A stretch of DNA of 64,000 bases. Source: G965215055 sp965242685. Lineage in GTDB: Bacteria; Pseudomonadota; Gammaproteobacteria; UBA4575. The stretch covers positions 558,001 through 622,000 of the forward strand of contig OZ251487.1 in assembly GCA_965242685.1 (NCBI GenBank), written 5' to 3'. This document shows, piece by piece, positions 45,516 through 53,336 of the stretch. The position numbers and the translations under genes were made by a program. A model generated the notes under the pieces. It made no database searches and was not told where the DNA came from. It saw nothing but the letters and a program-made list of their open reading frames with translations. The number at the start of each line of letters is the position of its first letter. Positions within the stretch are counted from its first letter, which is position 1.

Positions 45516-45806
45516 ATGGAAACCTTTAATTTCTTTCAAGCAATAATTGATCAATACGGAGTGGTGGGCGTGATAGTTGGTTTTGTTTGGCTTCATTTCC
45601 AAATTAAAGGTATGAAAGACAACACCAATACCCGAATTGATGGTATCAAGGATGACGTAAAAGAGATCAAGGATTTGTTTGTAAGGCACGAGCAGCAATG
45701 CAATGAAAGACACCAACAGTTCATGGACTATATGAAAGAACACGGGGACAGAATATCCAAGCTGGAAGGCAGGTTAGACGAGAGGCAACAACAGCCGGCG
45801 ACCTGA
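45516..45806 (+). CDS. TM plus coiled-coil small protein, copy 1
   Basis: 96 aa: a hydrophobic N-terminal helix (QYGVVGVIVGFVWLHFQI, residues 13-30), then an amphipathic coiled coil with the heptad-like INTRIDGIKDDVKEIKDLF, ending GDRISKLEGRLDERQQQPAT. AGGAG lies 8 nt before the ATG at 45516; a second ATG four bases earlier opens only five codons. Member of a three-copy tandem family. Architecture resembles small phage-type membrane proteins (XhlA-like), but no sequence family is recognised. Confidence 0.6.
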   Translation: METFNFFQAIIDQYGVVGVIVGFVWLHFQIKGMKDNTNTRIDGIKDDVKEIKDLFVRHEQQCNERHQQFMDYMKEHGDRISKLEGRLDERQQQPAT

Positions 45807-45856
45807 CCTGTTCCTAGTGCGCGTGATTATGATGTTCCGTAAGGCGAGGTAGTTTC
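45775..45856 (+). repeat. 82-bp direct repeat, copy 1
   Basis: Covers the last 10 codons of copy 1 and the following intergenic DNA. It is identical base for base to 46210-46291. Immediately downstream both continue with the leader sequence GTTTATCTTGAAAAGGTG. Confidence 0.9.
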
Positions 45857-45905
45857 GTTTATCTTGAAAAGGTGGCGGAAGGGAGCAAATACAGGAGAAC
45901 AATGA

Positions 45906-46241
45906 ATGGAAGCCTTTAACTTCTTTCAAACAATGGTTGATGAATATGGAGCGGTGGCAGTGCTGTTTGGCTTTGTGTTGGGTTGGCTTTATTTCCGTTT
46001 CCGAATTGATGGTATAGAAAACAACATCAATATCAACATGGAAAACATCAATACCCGAATTGATGGTATAGAAAACAACATCAATAAAAGCATAGAAAGG
46101 ATCGAGAATGCGTTTGCAGAGCATGAGAGGAAATGCGCGGAAAAGCACCAACAGTTCATAGACTATATGGAAGAACACTCGGGCAGAATATCGCATATAG
46201 AAGGCAGGCTAGACGAGAGGCAACAACAGCCGGCGACCTGA
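45906..46241 (+). CDS. TM plus coiled-coil small protein, copy 2
   Basis: 111 aa paralogue of copy 1. N-terminus MEAFNFFQTMVDEYGAVAVL, TM helix extending through FGFVLGWLYFRF, then a longer coil with three INTRIDGIENN-type repeats and the same C-terminus GRLDERQQQPAT. The coil has been lengthened by internal repeat of an 11-residue unit. Same ribosome-site arrangement as copy 1. Confidence 0.6.
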   Translation: MEAFNFFQTMVDEYGAVAVLFGFVLGWLYFRFRIDGIENNININMENINTRIDGIENNINKSIERIENAFAEHERKCAEKHQQFIDYMEEHSGRISHIEGRLDERQQQPAT

Positions 46242-46291
46242 CCTGTTCCTAGTGCGCGTGATTATGATGTTCCGTAAGGCGAGGTAGTTTC
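46210..46291 (+). repeat. 82-bp direct repeat, copy 2
   Basis: Perfect copy of 45775-45856, here at the end of copy 2 and before copy 3; a two-base insertion follows before the shared leader. The start of the leader also occurs at about 45462 ahead of copy 1. Confidence 0.9.
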
Positions 46292-46341
46292 TCGTTTATC
46301 TTGAAAAGGTGATGGAAGGGAGCGATACAGAGGAATAATGA

Positions 46342-46668
46342 ATGGACAATAGCGGCAACGGCTTCATTGAATGGCTTTTCAAACAGGGTTCGTTGGGAGC
46401 GATACTTGGAGTTGTCTTGTTTGTGGGATATAACAGTATCAATACCAAAATTGACAACGTGTATACCAATCTCAATACCAAAATTGACAGCGTGAGTACC
46501 AGTATCAATGCCAGAATTGATAGCGTGAATGTAAGAATTGATGGTATCCAGGCCGATATAAAAGAGATCAAGGATAGGGAAAAGTGGTTTATGGATCATG
46601 TGATCAAAAACGGGGACAGGATATCTAAGCTGGAAGGGCAACTGGCGAGGGAACAGGGCAATTCTTAA
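46342..46668 (+). CDS. TM plus coiled-coil small protein, copy 3
   Basis: 108 aa, the most diverged copy. The N-terminus is MDNSGNGFIEWLFKQGSLGA, with TM helix AILGVVLFVGYN, then repeats of the type INTKIDNVYTNLNTKIDSVS, and the shared IQADIKEIKDR and GDRISKLEGQLAREQ. The preceding leader is the same as for copies 1 and 2 with small changes. Confidence 0.6.
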   Translation: MDNSGNGFIEWLFKQGSLGAILGVVLFVGYNSINTKIDNVYTNLNTKIDSVSTSINARIDSVNVRIDGIQADIKEIKDREKWFMDHVIKNGDRISKLEGQLAREQGNS

Positions 46669-46757
46669 TCCATAGTCTCAGCGTCCCATCGTCTCATCGT
46701 CCCATCCTATATACGCACTTCATAATATCGGGACAAACCCCACAGCCATAGGCTATG

Positions 46758-46817
46758 CCCCCTCGCCGGCGCGCTTGCGGCAAGCCTGCCTGCGGAAGGG
46801 GATGCCGGCGGGGTTTT
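46758..46817 (+). terminator. GC-rich hairpin with T-run before msrQ
   Basis: CCCC-TC-GCCGGC (46759-46770) can pair with GCCGGC-GGGG (46804-46813), followed directly by TTTT. The loop itself contains a small GCTTG/CAAGC hairpin. It sits 4 nt before the msrQ start and after the small-protein cassette; it could end transcription from the insert. Confidence 0.45.
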
Positions 46818-46821
46818 ATCC

Positions 46822-47439
46822 GTGAAGTTCAGCGCAAGATACTTGGTAAGGCCGGTATTGTTTCTGGCGCTGCTTATCCCGCTAGGCCTGCACGCCTACG
46901 GGTTTTTCAGTGGTGCCGCCGGCGCCAATCCGATTGAGTTTGTGACGCGGCGCGCGGGCGACTGGGCGTTGAGGATCCTGCTGATCACCCTGGCGATCTC
47001 GCCGTTGGCAAGGATCACCGGCTGGCATGGGTTGGTACGCTACCGAAGGATGTTCGGCCTGTTTGCATTTTTCTACGTCTGCGTCCATCTCTTTTTGTAT
47101 GTCACCTTGGATAAATTCTTCGATATGGGTGAAATCCTGGATGACGTGATCAAGAGGCCGTTTATCACCGCCGGTTTTTCGTCGTTTTTGTTGCTGATAC
47201 CGCTTGCGGTTACGTCAACCAGGAGAATGGTGGAGCGGTTACAGCATCGCTGGGTTTTGCTGCACCGGTTGGTCTATCTGATCGCGGTGCTGGCGGTGTT
47301 GCATTTCTGGTGGATGGTGAAGGCGGATACGCGGGAGCCGGCCATCTATGCGGCCGTGCTGGCCGTGCTGCTCGGGTTCAGGTTGTTTTTCTACGTGAGG
47401 AGAAGGCTGCGCCCCTTGTCACGCCGAGGCGGAATATAG
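46822..47439 (+). CDS. msrQ: Methionine-sulfoxide reductase haem-binding subunit MsrQ
   Basis: 205-aa inner-membrane b-haem protein that passes electrons from quinol or flavin to MsrP. Five to six TM helices; LRILLITLAISPLARITGWH, GLFAFFYVCVHLFLYV and HRLVYLIAVLAVLHFWW carry the conserved haem-ligand His residues. The start is a GTG at 46822 without an evident ribosome site. Its end overlaps the convergent 161-aa ORF by 21 nt. Confidence 0.93.
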   Translation: MKFSARYLVRPVLFLALLIPLGLHAYGFFSGAAGANPIEFVTRRAGDWALRILLITLAISPLARITGWHGLVRYRRMFGLFAFFYVCVHLFLYVTLDKFFDMGEILDDVIKRPFITAGFSSFLLLIPLAVTSTRRMVERLQHRWVLLHRLVYLIAVLAVLHFWWMVKADTREPAIYAAVLAVLLGFRLFFYVRRRLRPLSRRGGI

Positions 47440-47904
47440 ATGGTCTTTACAGGTTTCGGTGATCGTTTTGCCATCGTTATGCGAGTCGCCGATCAGCTTT
47501 TGTACGGCGTGCGTAAATTCATGGTTCAGGTTGCTGAAAAATGTGGTTGAAAGCGGGTATTTTTCCGTCGGTAGCGCGATGATTTTTCGCGGAAATGTTA
47601 CCGGCAGGATCGTCCGGTCTTTATACATGACGTGCAGCGCAAAGACCCAACGCCAGTCCCAGGGGCAGGGCGCCGCAAGGTCGGTTTCCGGAGTGATGCC
47701 GAAGACATCGCCATCCGTCGGGTGAACGTCGCTGAATACACGGGCTTGAAAGGAGGAGAGATCATTTGCGCACAGCAGGCCGGCCGCTACGATGTCGGGC
47801 TTGCTCGAGTGTTGGACGAGGCGTGCATACAGCGATGGGTAGATGAGTTGCAGAAAGGCGAGGAGCTTGGGATAGGGTTCAAGCGGACGGGCGGCGGGTT
47901 GCAT
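47419..47904 (-). CDS. Hypothetical protein with HEFTH motif
   Basis: 161 aa, not recognised. The C-terminal part contains FFSNLNHEFTHAVQKLIGD, an HExxH-type motif as in zincin metalloproteases, with a later Glu in TITETCKDH that could be a third ligand. There is no signal peptide. It starts at ATG 47904 and overlaps msrQ at the 3' end. Protease activity is a hypothesis from the motif alone. Confidence 0.5.
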   Translation of the reverse strand: MQPAARPLEPYPKLLAFLQLIYPSLYARLVQHSSKPDIVAAGLLCANDLSSFQARVFSDVHPTDGDVFGITPETDLAAPCPWDWRWVFALHVMYKDRTILPVTFPRKIIALPTEKYPLSTTFFSNLNHEFTHAVQKLIGDSHNDGKTITETCKDHLYSASA

Positions 47905-48005
47905 GTAACCAAAAGATGTCGATGTTTAGGGGTCTAATCGTGTATATAATTCCTAGTTTATTTTACCGGTATCCAGGTGTATAACGCTGTTGCGATCTTT
48001 CTCAC

Positions 48006-48082
48006 GCGCCCGTAGCTCAGTTGGATAGAGTACCTGGCTTCGAACCAGGTGGTCGGGAGTTCGAGTCTCTCCGGGCGCGCCA
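48006..48082 (+). tRNA. tRNA-Arg (anticodon TCG)
   Basis: 77 nt with encoded CCA. Acceptor GCGCCCG/CGGGCGC, anticodon loop CTTCGAA, T-arm GAGTTCGAGTCTC. Very similar to the tRNA-Arg at 43205 except in the anticodon arm, so one probably arose from the other. Confidence 0.97.
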
Positions 48083-48127
48083 ATTCAACGGCTTACGGAA
48101 AAATATTTGAAAGGTATAGGGTATTTT

Positions 48128-48496
48128 TTACCTGTTCAACACGTTGTCCCGATGCCTTTCAATCGTGTTGATGACCTTGTCTATTTGCGGTTCCCCGATA
48201 TTCATTTCACGCAACGTTTTTTTCACGCATTCCATCATGGCGTCAAAATGTTCATCGCTCAGGCCGTTTTCCACCGCATTTTTATGCGCCCTACGCATGT
48301 CTTTGCCGGTATATAGGGAAGGGCCGCCGAAGATGTAGGTTAGAAAAGCGTTCATCTTCAGCTCTTGCTTTTTGATGTCCACGTTTTCAAAAAATCCCTT
48401 GATACGCTCGTCACGCAGTATGTTTACGTACAGATAGTGCGAGGCCTTTTTAACGGTGTCTTTACCGCCGATTTCTTGGTATAGAGTTTCGTCCAT
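48128..48496 (-). CDS. Group 1 truncated haemoglobin
   Basis: 122 aa, two-over-two globin. LYQEIGGKDTVKKASHYLYV with the B10 Tyr, then the RIKGFFENVDI helix, the FGGPSLYTGKDM loop and the proximal His in MRRAHKNAVENGL, followed by HFDAMMECVKKTL. Likely roles are oxygen or nitric-oxide handling; the sequence alone does not decide. It is a close paralogue of the next gene. Confidence 0.9.
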   Translation of the reverse strand: MDETLYQEIGGKDTVKKASHYLYVNILRDERIKGFFENVDIKKQELKMNAFLTYIFGGPSLYTGKDMRRAHKNAVENGLSDEHFDAMMECVKKTLREMNIGEPQIDKVINTIERHRDNVLNR

Positions 48497-48581
48497 AGTC
48501 GTGTATAGTGTTAGGGGTTTATATTGGATGTATGGGTGCGCCGGCGGGCGCGGCGCGGGCTAAAAAAGTGTGCGTTCGTCG

Positions 48582-48950
48582 TCATCTGTTGAGTACGTCG
48601 TCTCGATAGCTTTCGATTTTGTCTAGAACTATGCCTGCCTGACTTTCACCGACGCCCAAGTCGTTCAACGTTTTTTTCACACACTCTAGCACCGCATCAA
48701 AATGTCCGTCATTCAGACCATTTTCCACCGCCTTTTTGTGTGCCTGACGCATGTTTCTGCCTTCATAGATGGCCGGGCCACCAAGTGCCTGGGTCAAAAA
48801 GGTGCTCATCTTGCGCTCTTGTCTTGCTATGTCGACGGTATCAAAGAAGCCTTTGATACGGTCGTCATTCATGATGTTCAGGTACAGGTGATGCGCGGCC
48901 GCCGTCATGGCGGCTTGACCGCCAAGTTCTTCGTATAGGGTCTTGCTCAT
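48582..48950 (-). CDS. Group 1 truncated haemoglobin (paralogue)
   Basis: 122 aa: LYEELGGQAAMTAAAHHLYL, RIKGFFDTVDI, LGGPAIYEGRNMRQAHKKAV and HFDAVLECVKKTL. About 60-65 percent identical to the 48128 gene by eye, same strand, 85-nt spacer, so a tandem duplication that has diverged. Divergent from the FadL-type gene. Confidence 0.9.
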   Translation of the reverse strand: MSKTLYEELGGQAAMTAAAHHLYLNIMNDDRIKGFFDTVDIARQERKMSTFLTQALGGPAIYEGRNMRQAHKKAVENGLNDGHFDAVLECVKKTLNDLGVGESQAGIVLDKIESYRDDVLNR

Positions 48951-48976
48951 GGTTTATGCTTATATAAGTGCTATTG

Positions 48977-50407
48977 ATGAAACCTAAAGTATATCGGGCA
49001 AACCGATTTTTTCAACCATTTCGGGATAAGAAGGGGATCGCGGCGGCGGTTGCCTTTTTTTTGATGCCGGCGATGGTTGACGCCACGAACGTCTATTTTT
49101 CTCATGGGGCGGGTATCAAGAATCGCGCGCTGGCGGGCGCGGGCGCGGCATTTCCGCAGGATGCCATGGCGGCCGCTATCAACCCCGCGGGGATGGCCTT
49201 TGTAGGTGGGCGGCTTGACGTTGGCGCGGTGTTGTTCATGCCTCGGCACGGGTATTCCGCGGGGAGTAGTCGCGTCAATGGCGAGGGCGGGGCGTTGACG
49301 TTGGGCGCGGGTTCCGAAGGCAGTGGCGACCGGTTCTTTTTCGTCCCCAGTTTCGGCTTCAATCGTATGCTCACCGAACGGGATGCGGTGGGGGTTTCGA
49401 TCTACGGCAACGGCGGCATGAACACGAGTTATGACGGCGGCAGTGTCGTGTTTGATCCGGATGGGCCGGGGGCGGCGGTAACGTCAAGGATCGCCGGCAC
49501 CTTCGGCGATGGCCTCGGCGGCGGCAGCGGCGTTGCCGGCGTCGATATGATGCAGGTGTTTTTCAATTTTTCTTATGCGCGCAGGTTTTCCGACCGCTTT
49601 GCGGCGGGCATTAGTCCGATCCTTGCCGTTCAGAGTTTTCGCAGTAACGGTCTGGATGCGTTTGCCGGTTTTACCAAGACCTCCGCCGAGAGCAACGGCG
49701 CCGTTATGGCGGAAAACCTGACCGGTAACGGGCAGGATTATTCCTACGGCGGCGGCGTGCAGTTGGGGGCGTTGGCGAGGGATGTGATCGGTACGGCGGA
49801 TTTCGGTGTCTCGTATCGCTCAAGGATCTATATGAGCAGGTTTGACGATTATGCGGATCTGTTTGCCGAGAACGGGGATTTTGATATTCCGGCGACCTTG
49901 TGGGCGGGCGTCGCCGTCGATCTGAGTGACAGGCTGACGCTGGTGGCGGATTATCAAAGGATCGAGTACGGCGACGTTGATGCCGTAAGCAATGACGTGC
50001 GCAACGTCTTTGATTGTCCGGCAGCGGGCCGCGGGGGGAACGATGTGGAGAGCTGTCTGGGCGGGGATGACGGCCCCGGATTCGGCTGGCAAGACGTGGA
50101 TATATTCAAGGTGGGCCTCCAGTGGCGGGCGTCTGCCAACGTTACCGCACGTTTCGGCTATAGTCATGTCGATCAGGTGGTGGACGACGACCAGGTGCTC
50201 TTTAATATATTGGCGCCGGCGGTGGTTGAAGACCACGTTACCTTAGGGGCAACCTTTAAGCTTGGAGAGTTGGGCGAGATCAGCGTTGAGGCGATGCACG
50301 CTCTGCATAATTCGGTGAAGGGGCGCAATACTTTTGATCCCACTCAAGAGGTTCGTTTGCGGATGAAACAGTATGAGGTGGGGATCGGCTGGTCGCGGGA
50401 GTTTTAG
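48977..50407 (+). CDS. OmpP1/FadL family outer-membrane transporter
   Basis: 476 aa from ATG 48977 (GTG 48968 is in frame). A long N-region then signal peptide AAAVAFFLMPAMVDA; the mature N-terminus TNVYFSHGAGIKNRALAGAG and INPAGMAFV carries the NPA motif of the FadL hatch. The rest is a beta-barrel ending in aromatic YEVGIGWSREF. Family members take up long-chain fatty acids or aromatic hydrocarbons. Fits functionally with the acyltransferase fusion downstream and the fadB-type gene at the right edge. Confidence 0.9.
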   Translation: MKPKVYRANRFFQPFRDKKGIAAAVAFFLMPAMVDATNVYFSHGAGIKNRALAGAGAAFPQDAMAAAINPAGMAFVGGRLDVGAVLFMPRHGYSAGSSRVNGEGGALTLGAGSEGSGDRFFFVPSFGFNRMLTERDAVGVSIYGNGGMNTSYDGGSVVFDPDGPGAAVTSRIAGTFGDGLGGGSGVAGVDMMQVFFNFSYARRFSDRFAAGISPILAVQSFRSNGLDAFAGFTKTSAESNGAVMAENLTGNGQDYSYGGGVQLGALARDVIGTADFGVSYRSRIYMSRFDDYADLFAENGDFDIPATLWAGVAVDLSDRLTLVADYQRIEYGDVDAVSNDVRNVFDCPAAGRGGNDVESCLGGDDGPGFGWQDVDIFKVGLQWRASANVTARFGYSHVDQVVDDDQVLFNILAPAVVEDHVTLGATFKLGELGEISVEAMHALHNSVKGRNTFDPTQEVRLRMKQYEVGIGWSREF

Positions 50408-50456
50408 GGGCCGGTTGGTCGGTGTGGCTGATCGGTAGAGAAAATATCCAGTCCAG

Positions 50457-52364
50457 TCAATGGTCGGCGAGTAGTGCGGTGACTTGGCGTTGTAATATGT
50501 CGGCACTGACGGCGTTTGCGTCTATCGGGCTGCCGATGGTGAGCTTGATCTTGCGCCACAGTTTACGCGGCAGCCCCTTCATGGGTTTGCCGCGCCGGTT
50601 GCTGAAGTAGCTGCCCCATAGCCCGTCCAGCGCCACGGGGATGACCGGTACGGGTGTTTCGGCAAGTATGCGGTCGATGCCCGGTTTGAAGGTGTCGGTC
50701 TTGCCGTTTGAGGTTAATTTTCCCTCCGGAAATATGCCGACTACGTTACCGGCGCGAAGTTCCTGCGCGATCTGTTCGAAGGCCTGTTCAAAGAGTGCGG
50801 CGTCTTCTTTTTTCGAGGCGATGGGAATGACGTTGGCGGCCCTGAATATAGGGCGCAGGGCAGGGGTGTTGAAGATCTTGTGGGACATGACGAAACGGAT
50901 CGGCCGGCGGATACATCCGCCTATGACGAGGGCGTCCATCAGGCTGACGTGGTTGGAGGCGATGACTACGCCGCCCTTGTCGGGTACGTTGTCCAGGTCG
51001 ATCTTCTTTACGCGATATACCAGGTGAACGAGTATCCAGGCGATGAAACGGATGAAAAATTCGGGGATGAGCGTGTAGATGTAGATCGCCACGCAGGCGT
51101 TCAGTGCCGCCGTTACGAGGAATAGTTGCGGGATGGTGAGGCCGGTCTTCAACAGGGAGATCGCATACAGGGCCGAGGCGATGATCAGGATGGCATTGAG
51201 AATATTGTTGCCGGCGATGACCCTTGAACGTCTCTTGAGGTTGGAGCGTGCCTGAATGAGTGCATACAGGGGGACGATATAGATGCCGCCGAACATTCCG
51301 ATGAGGAAGAAATCGAGGATCAACCGCCAGTTTTCCGGCGCCAGGACGAATGTCTGAAGGCCCACGGGGCCGGCGACGGCGGGCGTGGTCGTCGCCAGGA
51401 ATACGTCGGCGCCGAACAGGGTCAGGCCGATGGAGCCGACCGGCACCAGCCCCAATTCTATGGTGCGGTTTGAGAGACGTTCGCACAACAGTGAACCGGT
51501 GCCGATGCCGATACAGAATAGACCCAGAAAGAGGGTTACAACCTGTTCGTTGGCGTGTAGGGAGAGGTGGGTGAAGTTGGGTAGTTGGGTGATGTAGGTG
51601 GCACCCAGAAACCAGAACCATGATATGCCCAGAACGGCGTAAAAGATCGTTTTGTTTTCCCGTAGGCTGTTTAGGTTGCGAAAGGTTTCCGTCAGGGGAT
51701 TCCAGCGTACTTTGAGTTCGGGGTCGACGGCGGGGGCGACGGGGATTCTGGTGCTGCTTGCCAGGCCGAGTGCGGCGAGTGCCACGATGGTGCAGGGCAC
51801 CAGCACTTTCGGGCCGGACGCGCTGCCGATCAGTAGCCCCCCCAACATGGTGCCCAGCAGGATGGCGATAAACGTGCCGGATTCGACCAGGGCGTTGCCG
51901 CCAACCAGCTCATTTTTGCCGAGGTGTTGCGGGATGATCGAGTATTTGATCGGGCCAAACAGCGAGGATTGAGAACCCATGAGGAACAGGGCGGCCAGCA
52001 GCAGCGGGACGCTTTCCAGGTAAAAGCCGACCGCGGCGAATAGCATGATGCAGATTTCCGCCATTTTTATGCGCCGGATCAGTGCCGATTTTTCAAGCCG
52101 ATCCGCGATTTGGCCGGCGATGGCGGAAAACAGCAGGAAGGGCAGTATAAAGAGGATGGACGCCAGATTGATGATGTAGTGGGAGCTGGAGGCGCCGGCA
52201 TAGATGCTCTGAAAGGCGATCAGGATGAACAGGGAATTTTTGAATACGTTGTCGTTGAACGCGCCCAGGAATTGGGTGATGAAGAAGGGGACAAAGCGCC
52301 TTGCCCCTAATAGCTGAAACTGGTGGTCTGAACGTTGGGCGTCGCGGGCGGACAAGAGCGTCAA
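50457..52364 (-). CDS. MFS transporter-acyltransferase (PlsC) fusion
   Basis: 635 aa. Residues 1-410 are an MFS domain like the lysophospholipid flippase LplT (FITQFLGAFNDNVFKNSLFI). Residues 430-635 form a 1-acylglycerol-phosphate acyltransferase domain: IASNHVSLMDALVIGG (NHxxxxD) and VGIFPEGKLTSNGK (FPEG). This combines lysolipid import and reacylation but lacks the acyl-ACP synthetase domain of the longer LplT-Aas fusions, so acyl-CoA or acyl-ACP must be supplied otherwise. Overlaps the DUF4396 gene by 4 nt. Confidence 0.9.
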   Translation of the reverse strand: MTLLSARDAQRSDHQFQLLGARRFVPFFITQFLGAFNDNVFKNSLFILIAFQSIYAGASSSHYIINLASILFILPFLLFSAIAGQIADRLEKSALIRRIKMAEICIMLFAAVGFYLESVPLLLAALFLMGSQSSLFGPIKYSIIPQHLGKNELVGGNALVESGTFIAILLGTMLGGLLIGSASGPKVLVPCTIVALAALGLASSTRIPVAPAVDPELKVRWNPLTETFRNLNSLRENKTIFYAVLGISWFWFLGATYITQLPNFTHLSLHANEQVVTLFLGLFCIGIGTGSLLCERLSNRTIELGLVPVGSIGLTLFGADVFLATTTPAVAGPVGLQTFVLAPENWRLILDFFLIGMFGGIYIVPLYALIQARSNLKRRSRVIAGNNILNAILIIASALYAISLLKTGLTIPQLFLVTAALNACVAIYIYTLIPEFFIRFIAWILVHLVYRVKKIDLDNVPDKGGVVIASNHVSLMDALVIGGCIRRPIRFVMSHKIFNTPALRPIFRAANVIPIASKKEDAALFEQAFEQIAQELRAGNVVGIFPEGKLTSNGKTDTFKPGIDRILAETPVPVIPVALDGLWGSYFSNRRGKPMKGLPRKLWRKIKLTIGSPIDANAVSADILQRQVTALLADH

Positions 52365-52819
52365 TGGCAGCAGGATTGCCCCAGTTTTTTCAGACGCCAG
52401 TAGTTATACGGCCATGGCGTCAGAAACCCTACGATCAACATGATGGGGATCACCCACCAGACCAGTTTTGCGCCGCCGGTCAGAAAGTAGTCGGCGGCGT
52501 TCATGGCTATTTCCATCGAGAGCATGGAGATGAAGCTCATGCCCATGGCGGTGGTGATCGCATTTTTGAACGCCATGCTTTTGCGCATCAATATGATCGT
52601 TTCGAGTATGATGCTGGTGATCAGGCCGTTGATGATGGCCAAGCTGAAGACCAACAGGATCGGGGTATCGGGGGCGTAGATCTGAAAGTAGGCGATGGTG
52701 CCGAAGTCGCCGATGGCACAGCCGATGAGACACCACATGGTATTGTAGGCACTTTTCCCCCAAACTTGGGGGCTGCCCCAAAAGGATATCGAAGCGGTCA
52801 TTGCGGATTGTTGGGACAT
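52361..52819 (-). CDS. DUF4396 domain-containing membrane protein
   Basis: 152 aa with four TM helices. The YNTMWCLIGCAIGDFGTIAY segment and the ending LTPWPYNYWRLKKLGQSCCH are typical of DUF4396. Members often sit beside copper/mercury or heavy-metal genes, and the His/Cys-rich tail could bind metal. Function not known. Translationally linked to the fusion gene downstream. Confidence 0.82.
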   Translation of the reverse strand: MSQQSAMTASISFWGSPQVWGKSAYNTMWCLIGCAIGDFGTIAYFQIYAPDTPILLVFSLAIINGLITSIILETIILMRKSMAFKNAITTAMGMSFISMLSMEIAMNAADYFLTGGAKLVWWVIPIMLIVGFLTPWPYNYWRLKKLGQSCCH

Positions 52820-52881
52820 TTGTTGTGCCTTTTGTTATGTCTTTCCGTTACGTCTTTCCGTTACGTCATTCGGGTAGGCGG

Positions 52882-53211
52882 TTATTTGTAGTCGGGATTG
52901 GTGGCGCCCTGGTCAAAGTCTACCTCGACCTCCACGTCTGTCTTCAAACGCGATTGGCAGGCCAGTATGTAGTTGTCTCTTAACATGTCGCCGTCAAGGG
53001 TGTAGGCGAAGTCCGTCAGTTCTTTTACCTTGCCGCTGAGGAGTTTTGCCCGACAGGTGCCGCACGAGCCTACCTTGCAGTCGCACGGCCATTTAATGCC
53101 GGCATTGAGCGCCGCCTGCAACAGGTTGATGCCGCCCTTCACGTCAAATGTTTCACCCGTGTTTTTTATGGTTGCCTTGAAGTCTTTCTTTTTTCCACCC
53201 AATCCAAACAT
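52882..53211 (-). CDS. 2Fe-2S ferredoxin (plant type)
   Basis: 109 aa. Cluster ligands lie in CDCKVGSCGTCRAKLLSG (CxxxxCxxC) with the fourth Cys in NYILACQSRLKTD. The first 30 residues (GLGGKKKDFKATIKNTGETF) are the usual beta-grasp start. It probably donates electrons to a nearby oxygenase, desaturase or reductase; no partner is adjacent. Between it and the DUF4396 gene lies a 13-bp tandem duplication (52839-52864). Confidence 0.9.
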   Translation of the reverse strand: MFGLGGKKKDFKATIKNTGETFDVKGGINLLQAALNAGIKWPCDCKVGSCGTCRAKLLSGKVKELTDFAYTLDGDMLRDNYILACQSRLKTDVEVEVDFDQGATNPDYK

Positions 53212-53336
53212 GTCGTGTTCTCCTCATAAATTATTCCGCATGAAACGGATAACGTCTCGTGGCCTCAAGTCTAAGGGATCAGGCAAAAAATATATAGACT
53301 GCCGCCCGATTATTTAGTTCCGTCATGGGCACGAGA

